A stretch of DNA of 64,000 bases from Enchytraeus crypticus (lineage: Eukaryota > Annelida > Clitellata > Enchytraeida > Enchytraeidae), in contig CAJHZI010000555.1 of NCBI GenBank assembly GCA_905160935.1, positions 1,336,001 through 1,400,000 on the forward strand, in the 5' to 3' direction. Both the position numbers and the translations under genes were made by a program. Shown in pieces: positions 9,860 to 20,520 of the stretch. Under the pieces are notes generated by a model, which did no database searches, had not been told where the DNA came from, and saw only the letters and a list, made by a program, of their open reading frames with translations. How positions within the stretch are numbered: the stretch's first letter is position 1; every line of letters starts with the position of its first letter.

Positions 9860-12800
9860 CTGAAACAGTTGAAACAGCTTACCATAGAGTAAAAATATAT
9901 AAACTTATTTATAAATATTATTTAGTATATTTTCCCGCCAACGTCAGAAAGGGCATTCAGTTGGTGAGAGCCTAGGCTCCAGAAATTTCTACAAAACTTC
10001 CTAAAACGAATGGAAAAGAAGGTCCATTCGAATCCTGACCCTAGTAAAACTGGGATTGAAGGAAAGCTGACGATGATGGTTATAAAATATATTTGAAAAG
10101 GTAAAAAACAAATTGATATTAAATTATACCGCAAATAAATCAGTAAATAAATAGTAACGCATTCCAGTGTTTTTGTACCTTCTTTTTGCTCGCCGGCTTG
10201 ATTTTTTCTCAATAGTGCTCGATGTTGTCATCGATGACTGTGGCACTCTAATTGTTGCAGTTATTATTATTATCATAATTGCCTATAGTGTCATTACTAT
10301 AACTTAAATATATAAATAACTATATAAATAACATAAATAGCCTTGGGGCACAAATAACTATATAATACAAGTTAGTATTATATATAACATACCAATTGAA
10401 CCCAGGCTACTCTCTTGTTTCTGTCGGGCTGAACTTCATAGCCGTAAGCAGGATGGGTCTTCTTATCACCTGATATACGCAATACACAATATACAATACA
10501 CAAAATATAATACATAATATACAATAAACAATAAATAATATACAATACACAATATACAATACACAATATACAATACGCAATATACAATATACAATAAACA
10601 ATATACAATAAACAATATACAATACACAATTCATAGAGACACAGCATGAGCTTCCTGCCAGAATGTGTTGTCATGAATGACATCAGAGTTCCTGTTAGTC
10701 TATAACTACATGTTTCTCAATAGATTACACTAAGTCGTAAAATACATGTAGTAAATGCAAGAGACATACAAGCGTCATTTTAAAATGCTTATAAATGCAA
10801 TAAACATACTAGCGTCAGTTTAAAACGCTTATAAATGCAATAACATAAAAGCATGACTTTAAGATTCGAAGAACCCTCTCAGTGTACAACTTTCACAAAG
10901 TCTGGTCAGCATTGAATCCATATGCCCTTTACCACAGACAGTGGCGGATCCAGAGGGGAGGCCCAGGGGGCCCGGGCCCCCCCCTTTGGTCCGCCGATAA
11001 AAAAATTTAAACTACATTTTCATTGTTTCTAAGGCAATTTCGATGTGTAAACATGTTAGTAATGGCAGTGGTTAGGGGGGGCCCGGAATGGAGGGCATGA
11101 CAGGGTATAGTTTCATTGTTTCTAAAGCAATTTCGAAGTGTAAATATGTTAGTAATGGCAGTGGTTAGGGGGGCCGGTGGGGGGTGGTACGACAGGGAAC
11201 TCACTTCCAATAGCTCGATTTTTTTCTAGGATATACTAGGAGCCCTGCATAATGGAAGGAGGTCCGAAAAATGTTGACCGTTTCACTAGCTCTCAATTTC
11301 TACTTGAACCTATGCATTGGAGGAAAAAAGGGTGTAAGTAAAAATTGTGAACTCTGTCCCGTAGCAGTGGTGCAAGCAGCCTTGGATGGGAGGGGCTAAG
11401 CCCCCCCCACCAACACCAAAATTAGGTCACTTTTGCAATTCATCGAGATCTTCAGAGTTTCTACAGAGGTGACAAAATTAACCAACTTTTTCCAAAACAA
11501 ATGTAGGATTTTAGGTATTCCCCTGACTTTAGTAAGGGTATAAGCGGGGGGAGGGGGTAAGTTATGGGGATACACTCACCCTATGAGCCGAATTCAGTAG
11601 TGAATAAATTTTGAGCCCCCCCACAGAAATTTGTCTGGTTGCGTCACATGTCCCGAAGAAGGCGGGGCATAAGCAAAAAAATGTATTTTTAAAAAAAATT
11701 TCGGGCCCCCCTTAAAAATTCCTGGATCCGCCCCTGACCACAAACCATCCAATCACCATCCTTCTGGCTGGAGCCAGTGGCGATGTCTGTAAGATATTTG
11801 ACCGTGGATCAGTATTTGCGGGGTTCAAACCCTGGACTCTCCCGTCACTGACATCGCTTTCGAGTGACATTAGATTTATCAGCTGTTGGCTTTTAAATAG
11901 TATGCTACTAGTTATAAGTTAAAGATGCCATTAGTTGAAGAAAAATGAGATGTAATGTAATTTATTTAACGTTAATAAAAGATAGAAGTGGAAGGAACCT
12001 GTGGCACAACAGATAGAAGTGGGAGGAGCCTGTGGCACAACAGATAGAAGTGGGAGGAGCCTGTGGCACAACAGATAGAAGTGGGAGGAGCCTGTGCCAC
12101 AAAGATAGAAGTGGGAGGAGCCTGTGGCATAACAGATAGAAGTGGGAGGAGCTTGTAGCATACCTCTTAAGTTGTGACAGGTGACTGACAGGACTTTGAT
12201 GTCGTAGATCTTCTCTAGATAATTCTTTATGTCAAATTTTGTCATCCTGACAAGAAATCAATCAACTCTATATGTCTATGATTATAAAACTTATATTTAT
12301 TAAGATATCTAGATCAATGAACTCAATATGTCTATTATTATAAAACTATTATACATTTAAGATATCTAGATCAATAAACTCTATGTCTATGATTCTAAAC
12401 TAGGATATATTTACAATATCTAGAGGAAGCAGCTCTTTATATCTATGATCCTAAAAGTATTATATATTTAAGGTATCTACATCAATTAACTCATATATCT
12501 ATGATCCTAAAAGTATTATATATTTAAGGTATCTACATCAATTAACTCTTTATATCTATGATCCTAAAAGTATTATATATTTAAGGTATCTACATCAATT
12601 AACTCTATATATCTATGATTCTAAAAGTATTATATATTTAAGGTCTCTACATCAATGAACTCTATATATCCATGATTCTAGTGGTATTTTAAAGAAGCAC
12701 TGTTTTAGGATCGAGTCTCACTTACTATTAAATGAGCTTTTTGAAATGTAAGTATTGTTACTACTCCCACCTCGTGGAAGAAACGAGATCTAAAAGTCAT

Positions 12801-13087
12801 ATTATTTAGTATTTACTAGAAAATTTGGCAAGTAACTAAGCCTGAAAGAAAACAGAAGAAAACAGATGTAAGTTCTGACTAAAGAGAAGTAGTTTTGAGA
12901 ATTTATTCACCCACTATATTCATTGATTGATACTTACTGATGATGCACTTCAAACATGACAGTATCGGCAGGAAGTTTTTTCTCTGATTTCACCATCTTC
13001 ATCCAAAACAGTGGCATGAAAACCCGCAGTTGGGGATTTCCCTTCCAGTATATGGGATAGCGAGGAATATTTCGCTGCCATAGAGGT
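9707..13087 (-). CDS. MRPL23: Mitochondrial ribosomal protein L23 (uL23m), first exon not located
   Basis: Four minus-strand exons (13087-12938, 12246-12164, 10469-10393, 9859-9707) join with matching phases (2, 2, 1, 0) at good GT-AG sites and give about 154 residues. Human MRPL23 has about 153. Recognisable family motifs are GNPQLRVF near the N-terminus, MTKFDIKNYLEKIYDI (compare MTRVDLRNYLEGIYNV in human), a YGYEV...RVAWVQL strand, then FEFPELF and the C-terminal PPWFR. The protein belongs to the large subunit of the mitochondrial ribosome, near the exit tunnel. The first residues (ATG plus two bases of a split codon ending in A) must lie in a short exon to the right of 13089, which I could not find. 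The introns hold a hAT-like element, SINE copies and two tandem arrays. Confidence 0.92.
9932..10080 (+). repeat. Dispersed repeat family D copy
   Basis: CGTCAGAAAGGGCATTC, then GCCTAGGCTCCAGAAATT, then CTAGTAAAACTGGGATT and a short GATG tail. Copies also lie near 22890, 19540, 20027, 30700 and (reversed head) 13205. Intronic to MRPL23, in antisense. Confidence 0.75.
10155..10275 (+). repeat. Dispersed repeat family C copy
   Basis: ACCTTCTTTTTGCTCGCCGG, then AGTGCTCGATGTTGTCAT and ACTCTAATTGTTGCAG with an ATT tail. Confidence 0.8.
10393..10469 (-). CDS. MRPL23: MRPL23, penultimate exon
   Basis: Acceptor TATATCAG, donor GTATGT. Encodes DKKTHPAYGYEVQPDR followed by RVAWVQL, equivalent to the IKKPDYKVAYVQL region of the family. 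Enters in phase 1 and leaves in phase 0. Confidence 0.9.
10478..10628. repeat. ACAATATACAATACA tandem array
   Basis: Degenerate 5- and 7-bp units directly upstream (minus-strand sense) of the MRPL23 penultimate exon acceptor. Confidence 0.85.
10640..10938. other. MRPL23 intron, unremarkable part
   Basis: Two diverged copies of an ATAAATGCAATAA-CAT-A motif near 10785 and 10830; nothing else seen. Confidence 0.5.
10939..11736. mobile_element. Non-autonomous hAT-like DNA transposon
   Basis: The ends are inverted: CAGTGGCGGATCCAG on the left and CTGGATCCGCCCCTG on the right. Flanking 8-mers ACCACAGA and ACCACAAA agree at 7 of 8 positions, as expected for a hAT target-site duplication. There is no transposase ORF. 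Internally about 80 bases around GGCAGTGGTTAGGGGGG are tandemly duplicated (11020-11100 and 11110-11190). A second C-rich end-like stretch near 11365-11420 hints at a nested element. Confidence 0.75.
11762..11900 (+). repeat. SINE family A copy
   Basis: CTGGAGCCAGTGGCGATGTC (A box) and GGGGTTCAAACCCTGG (B box) are both clear. The 3' domain is partly deleted after TTTCGAGTGA. Confidence 0.8.
11975..12160. repeat. About 36-bp minisatellite at the MRPL23 donor
   Basis: About five to six units of GATAGAAGTGGGAGGAGCC plus TGTGGCACAACA. The array begins about 5 bases into the intron after the MRPL23 exon ending at 12164. Confidence 0.9.
12164..12246 (-). CDS. MRPL23: MRPL23, exon with MTKFDIKNYLEKIYDI motif
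   Basis: The acceptor CTTGTCAG is followed by G, which completes a Gln codon. Then come MTKFDIKNYLEKIYDIKVLS and VTCHNLR. The donor is GAG/GTATGC, phase 1. Confidence 0.92.
12255..12675. repeat. About 60-bp tandem repeat in MRPL23 intron
   Basis: Six to seven diverging units built on TATATATTTAAGGTATCTAC and ATCAATTAACTC. Confidence 0.85.
12938..13087 (-). CDS. MRPL23: MRPL23, exon with GNPQLRVF motif
   Basis: The acceptor TTTTTGCCACAG is followed by A (end of a split codon), then PLWQRNIPRYPIYWKGNPQL and RVFMPLFWMKMVKSEKKLPA. The exon leaves at CATCA/GTAAGT in phase 2. Confidence 0.92.
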
Positions 13088-13204
13088 CTGTGGCAAAAAT
13101 CATATCAAACAACTAGGAAGCAGTACACCATCAATCAACTCATCATCATCATCTTTCCTTAAATCCAAGTTTAACCATGGTCGGGAAACGAATAGACTTT
13201 CTAA

Positions 13205-13283
13205 GTTTGTCCATTAGTTTAAATTTTTGCAGCAATTTTTGGAGCCTTGGCGCTCACCAACTGAATACTCTTTCTGACGTTGG
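13205..13283 (-). repeat. Family D head fragment
   Basis: Reversed TTTTTGGAGCCTTGGCGCTC and TTTCTGACGTTGG match the family D start. Confidence 0.65.
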
Positions 13284-13299
13284 TATGGATCTTAGTTCT

Positions 13300-15170
13300 T
13301 TATTCGCCTTCTAAGACACGTGCATGTTTACACGGTGATCTATTCTTCAAGCATCCCGGACACAACACGGGAAGGGCCACCAATCGAAACAAAAGCAATA
13401 TCTCTACACAAGAGAGAGAGAGAGAGAGAGAACTATGTTTACTGAAGTACACATACAAGTATACATACAATCACAAGGTCATAAAAGAGGATATATATAC
13501 CCTATCTAGTAAATGCTTCAAACTAATCTATAAACTTTTAATGCTTCAGCAAATATATTAGTAGCACATATTTTATATCAAAATAGCATAGATCTAGAAA
13601 GTAGCTTTTGAGCTTAGTATAGATATAACTGGGTTGCATTATTCCGTTGTCAAATTCTTATACGCAAATTGATTGATGTACTTTGACTTGATTTAGAAGA
13701 CAAAAGAACGTCAGACTTAGTTAGGTTTGAAGTTATCTACGTATATGTATTGCAATATCGTCTGGTTTTTCATAAATAATTAAATTCATTAAGAAGTATT
13801 AGACAATCTGGAAACGAATTTCTCCCAGACGTGGTCAAGACACAACTTTAATAATGGATTGTAGATAGATGGTATGCTCTTATGTAACGCATGAAAGTGA
13901 CCAATGAGCGTAAATTTGTGTATATGGACCTGCCATCTGTTGGGGACGAAGAAGACCGCGAACCTACAGTAAACTGTCCGTGGATGTTGTAATCATGTAT
14001 GATTGGGGATTGAAATAAGCTCTTGGCTTTCTTCCCTTACTCCTGCTACCTAAGTTTGAAGGATTGGAATAACGAGATTGTAGCAGTTCTGGTAAATTCT
14101 CGTAAATTAAGCAATGAAGAATTGTTAACAAATAAGCTAAAACTGAAAATATATCAACTGAAATTAAAAACTTTAGCATATCATGTTTCGTACTTACACA
14201 TATCGTGCCAGTTTCGGCAAAAATTGACTCATGGTTTTTTTCACTCAAAGCTTGCTTATTAGATGTGCACAGGTAATTCAGCAGTCTCTGATTATTAATA
14301 AATCCTTAACAAGATCTATCAAAATTTTCAATTAATCGTATCTAAAATATTAATTATCTTAAATAACCTCAAAGTGATTTTAGTTATTTTCTACAATATT
14401 TACAAAAAAAATTATCCGCAAAATGAATGCAGCTTAAGATCCTTCGTGTGTAAGCTTACAGGTTATTTAGCAGTTTTCTGCATCAAGAAAAGACAAGTAA
14501 TTATACATCTATAAATTTGAAATCTAAGACAGGTTAATGTTTTATAAATCTCTTCATAAAATTTCTTAATATGAAATTATTTGTAAAATTCTTAACATAT
14601 TAAAAATTCTTATTTCAAGAGTCAAGTCGATTTAAGGATGCGGATTCTAACTTCGTATACTTTCAAAATAAACAAAAACTTACATTCACACAAATTCGCC
14701 AATTTTTATATTTTAAATAACTTTATACGTAAAGTAATAAATTAATACCTACAACTAATACTATTTAAAAGCATATGTTACTTTACGGAATCTATTGAAC
14801 TAACGCTCTCAATCTTCCGAATCTTTATTATTAGCCTTATTTTTAAGATTACTGATTAAATCTGAACCTCATTGATCTTAAAACAACCTTAATATCACTA
14901 AACTTTATTAAATTAATTCAATTTATTGATTAATTGATTAACTACACGTGTGATATATAATACAGGTGGCATATTCATTTTACGTAAATTTGTGGGAGAG
15001 TATTCGTAATGCACAGCTGTGCCTCAAATGATTAAAGCAAGTTACGTTGAAGTAATATCTGTATGGTCGACTAAACCCACTGACAACAACTGAGAGACAA
15101 TTTTATGGTTCCGATGTTGAAGCAGCTAGAAATTTGTTAAGTTCAGATTCGACGACAACAACCTGGAGAC
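13300..15170. other. Intergenic region between MRPL23 and the ankyrin gene
   Basis: The two genes diverge from here. It should contain the missing MRPL23 first exon and the promoters of both genes, but no motif allows a firm call. It is AT-rich, with a short GA run at 13403. Open frames on both strands at 13964-14262 resemble nothing I know. Confidence 0.4.
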
Positions 15171-15356
15171 ATGTCAGACGACGAGAAGGCCCAGCTACGG
15201 ACAGAATTGCAGTCTGCACTAACCAACTTTGAAGGCATGAAGGTGACGAGCCTGATAGAGCAAGGTCTTGACGTAACCAAGTTTTACGTCGACAAGCAGA
15301 AGTACCGGAATGCACTGCACGAGCTGGTCCTCAACTACATTTCTTATTCACCGCAG
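15171..15356 (+). CDS. Ankyrin gene exon 1
   Basis: ATG in GAGACATGTC; 62 codons ending SYSPQ at CAG/GTATTC, phase 0. Confidence 0.88.
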
Positions 15357-17097
15357 GTATTCTATCATTCTCTGACGTCTTGACATCAGCCTTGTATTAG
15401 GAGACGACGTTAAACCTTTCCTATTACTATTATTCAGTTTATTTATTGAGCTAGTGATGCTGCGATGGCAAGAACTTTAGGTTTCACAATGTAATATATC
15501 CTCATCATCTTCACTTGAATCGCTGGTTATCTAGGATCAGGATAGTGTTGTTATATAATATCAGTAATAAAATTAATAATAGCAATATTTAAATTATACT
15601 AATGCTATAATGGAATCTGATTAAAAATAATATTGTTTGAGTAGCAGATTTATTCATTTTGAGATGGATTAATTGATTATCAATTAGTGTATGCGTATCT
15701 TAGGCATTCCTTACTTTTCAGCCAATTGTTCATTTACAATCAAATTTCTAAGATGAGTGAATATGATAAATGAAATGAGCTTTCTAGTGAAGCAACTGAC
15801 GTTAACATCAGCTTTTCCTTATTACCAGATTTGATAACCCATGAATATTCAGTGGATTGAGCGACTGACATACTAACTTTTTATTGATTTTTTGTTCATA
15901 GATCACCAACTGGCAGTCTGATATTATGATTGTGTGAATGACTGATGAATTGATTGATTGATTGATTGACTGATTGATGCATTGATTAATTGACTTAAGG
16001 ATTGATTGAGTGATTGGTGCATTGATTGATTAATTTAAATATATTGATTGATTGGTTGAACTGTTAAAGATTTGATTGATTTATGAATATAGAAGGATGC
16101 GTAGATCAATCAATCAGTAAGAGTTTAACGTCCGGTTTCTCCCCTTAAGGCAATGTCATGGACGTCTCAGAATGGGCGGACTTATTGATTAATTGATTGA
16201 TTGATACACTTACAATCAAATTGATTTATATATTAATGAGTTGATTGATATAGGAAAGACCGCCTAAGCTGTTCATAAAGTTCCTGGACATTCTGACGGT
16301 TCTAACAGAGAAAGGGTTGGACGTGAACCAGAAAGACATTAAGCTATACACAGCACTTCATCATGTCGTTACTAGTCCAGGTAAATGTATCTCTACAAGT
16401 CCAGGTAAATGTACCTCTACACAGCACTTGTAAATGTATCGCTAAACAGCACTTCATCATATCTCTACAAGTCCAGGTAAATGTATCTCTAAACAGCACT
16501 TCATCATGTCATTACTAGTCCAGGTAAATGTATCTCTACAAGTCCAGGTAAATGTATCGCTAAACAGCCCTTCATCATGTTGTTACTAGTCCAGGTAAAT
16601 GTATCGCTAAACAGCCCTTCATCATGTCATTAGTAGTCCAGGTAAATGTTTCTCTACAAGTCCAGGTAAATGTATCTCTAAACAGCACTTCATCATGTTG
16701 TTACTAGTCCAGGTAAATGTATATCTACAAGTCCAGGTAAATGTACCTCTACACAGCACTTTGTCATGTTGTTACTAGTCCAGGTAAATGTATCTCTACA
16801 AGTCTAGGTAAATGTATCTCTACTAGTCCAGGTAAATGTATCAATAATAATAATAATAATAATGACTGTTTAATGTCTGTTTCCTCATCCAAGGATGCTG
16901 TCAGGGAGGTCAGTCAATATTATTTCTACTCAATCAATATTATTTTTAATCAGATTTTATTATAATTTATTGATTAAAAATTTATATATATATATATATA
17001 TATATACATATATAATATATAAATAATAATTATTATTAATAATATTGATATTATTATTATAATATTAATATTATTAGTTATAATACTAATCTTAATA

Positions 17098-17151
<54 letters not shown>

Positions 17152-20100
17152 GTATATATATATATGTGTATGTGTGTATATATACATGTAGAACACCCTG
17201 ATATAATCAAGGCGTTGCTGGACGCTGGAGCTAATGTTAATCAGCCTGACTCAGGACAGCAGACACCACTACACAAGGCTGTGCTCACTGGATCCAAGGC
17301 TGATGTAGCTGCGCTGATTGAGGGCAAGGCTGATCCTAATTTCAAGGACAACATGGGCCATTCTCCAATGCATGTCGCTGTCAAGAGTAAGTTGTGTCTA
17401 AGACGTCCCCGATATTCCACTGGAATACTATGCTAAAGACAATATCTTAATACTAATGTTATTAATTTAGCATTAAACAATATATTAATATAACATATTG
17501 TTTAATGTGGATTAAATTAATGTATATTGAACATGCAATACTGACTTTAGCGTTCTTCTTTAATATATGCTGCAAAGCAGTCCTTAGTCCAAATCACAAA
17601 ATTTTAGTTAAAGTTGATTAAAACCGAAATGAGGAGTATCATTTCGGGCCAGTGTTCTACTTTATAGCAGCTTCACGACGAGTATTCCTGCGTTAAGTAA
17701 CAATGCGCTGAGAATGCGTGTAGTAAAAATAATGTGAGAATACGTGTAGTAAAAATAATGTGAGAATACGTGTAGTAAGAATATTGTGAGAATACGTGTA
17801 GTATGAATAATGTGAGAATACGTGTAGTATGAATACAGTGAGAATACGTGTAGTAAGAATAATGTGAAAATACGTGTAGTATGAATACAGTGAGAATACG
17901 TGTAGTATGAATACAGTGAGAATACGTGTAGTATGAATACAGTGAGAATACGTGTAGTATGAATACAGTGAGAATACGTGTAGTATGAATACAGTGAGAA
18001 TACGTGTAGTATGAATACAGTGAGAATATGTGTAGTATGAATACAGTGAGAATACTATTAGAAAGAACACAGTGAGAATACTTCTAGTTATACGAATGCA
18101 CACATTGAAGCTACTGTAGTAGTTTATATTGTACGCTATAACGATCTAGCGATCGGTTACCATTTGAATGCAGAGTCTTGTATATTCCTTCTGCTGTTTT
18201 GGTCCCGGTTGGTTGCTATTATTTTATTTTCTTGTCATTCTCTTGTATAGCTTACTTTCTGCATATTTAGTATATTGTCTGATAAATACTGTTCTAGTTT
18301 TTATTTGTATTTCTCTTACAGAAAGAAACAACGCCGAGATTTTAAATTTGTTGATAGGGTGTGGGGGTAATATATACCCCTGCCAGCCTCCTTGTCCCCC
18401 GACGTTCACCCCCCTTCACTTGGCAGCCCGGCTGGGTAGGGTAGAGAATGCTATAGCCCTTCTGAACCAGGGGTCGGACCCTAATTTGATTGACAGCGTG
18501 GGGCAGACGCCTCTACATGTCGCCTCCTCCCATGAAATATCAGGTTAGTGAGTACTGAGGTGATATCTATTGATTGATTGATTGTTGAGATATCTATTGA
18601 TTGATTGATTGTTGAGATATCTGTTGATTGATTGATTGTTGAGATATCTGTTGATTGATTGATTGTTGAGATATCTATTGATTGATTGATTGTTGAGATA
18701 TCTATTGATTGATTGATTGTTGAGATATCTGTTGATTGATTGATTGTTGAGATATCTACTGATTGATTGATTGTTGAGATATCGATTGATTGATTGATTG
18801 TTGAGATGTCTAGTGATTAATTGATTGTTGAGATGTCTGGTGATTGATTGATTGTTGGGATATCTATTGATTGATTGATTGTTGAGATATCTATTGATTG
18901 ATTGATTGATTGTTGAGATGTCTAGTGATTGATTGATTGTTGAGATATCTGGTGATTGATTGATTGTTGGGATGTCTAGTGATTGATTGATTGTTGGGAT
19001 ATCTATTGATTGATTGATTGTTGGGATATCTATTGATTGATTGATTGTTGGGATATCTATTGATTGATTGATTGTTGGGATATCTATTGATTGATTGATT
19101 GTTGGCATTGTTATTAATTAATTATAAGATGTTCGTATTTATGATACATCTGGTTAGTGAGTACTGAAGTGATATCGATTGATTGATTGATTGATTGATT
19201 GATGGTTTGATTGATTGTTATCATTGTTAGTAATTAATTATGAGTTGTTTTTATTTATGATATATCTGGTTAGTTATACTGTGGTCGTATGGATTGATTG
19301 ATTGGTTGATTTATTGATTGATTAATAAATTAATTATTCTTATTATGTTACCTATTGATGGTAACATAATAATAACTATTGCTTGTATGTACCTTGAATA
19401 TGTACCTTGAACCTGCCACTTGAATATGTACCTTGAACCTGCCACTTGAATATGTACCTTGAACCTGCCACTTGAATATGTACCTTGAACCTGCCACTTG
19501 GCAGTGCACTGAAGAAGAAGAAGACACATTGAAAAAGTTATGTTCGTACCCCCACCATAGTTAAACTGGGATTAAAGAGAAGACGATGATGATGATGATG
19601 TTACTATGTTACCTATTAATTGCAATTATGAGAGATTGGTATTTTACTACCTATATCTGTATAATATATTTGTTTAGTTGTATCAATAGAAGAAGCTCTA
19701 ATATAAGCTATTGCATGATTGTTCATTAGTTTGACTGATTGATTAATCAGTTGATTGATTGATTGACTGACTGACTGATTAATCAGTTGATTGATTGCTG
19801 TAGGAGTGCTGTGTCGAGAGCTGCTACAGAATGCGGCTAATGTGCATGTAGCGGACAGGCTGTATGGAGAGACGCCGCTGCACAAAGCCGTTCGAGCAGG
19901 CATTGAGGACAACGTGCGAGCTCTGCTTGTGAACGGTGCAAGCATTGCTGCGCGTGACAAAGAAGGTACGAGCTGCTCTACTATCATATCTATATGTATT
20001 ATACATGTGCCACATAACTTAAACGAATGGATAAATGAAAGTCTATTCGTATCCCGATCCTGGTTAAACTGGGATTTAAGGGAAGATGATGATGATGATG

Positions 20101-20437
20101 ATACATGTGGTAAATGGTATTGAAAACAATTTTTAGTTTCATCCCTCATATATCTAGCCTATTAACTTTTTATGCTATATCTGTAATTTGCTAGGCTGTG
20201 TCTGTTGGAATTTCTGTGCTGTAACTTTCTGCGGTTGTCAGATTGAACGAAAATAAACGAATATTATATTTATATTATATTTATACGAATATTATTATTA
20301 TTTGTTTATGTGTTTTAATTTTATTTTCACTGTGTATTTGCATTTTGTTTCTGATTGATTTTGATTTTGATTTTGTTTCACTGTGCAATGAATGTGTGTT
20401 GTTTGCCCAAGTGGTGAAATAAAGATATATGTATGTA

Positions 20438-20520
<83 letters not shown>

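Noticed and set aside
13964-14262. Overlapping open frames on both strands near the divergent promoter region
   Set aside because: No motif, splice site or composition signal; AT-rich chance frames are expected at this length.
18545-19108. 187-codon minus-strand frame with Asn-Gln-Ser-Ile repeats
   Set aside because: Falls entirely on the 28-bp minisatellite of ankyrin intron 4.
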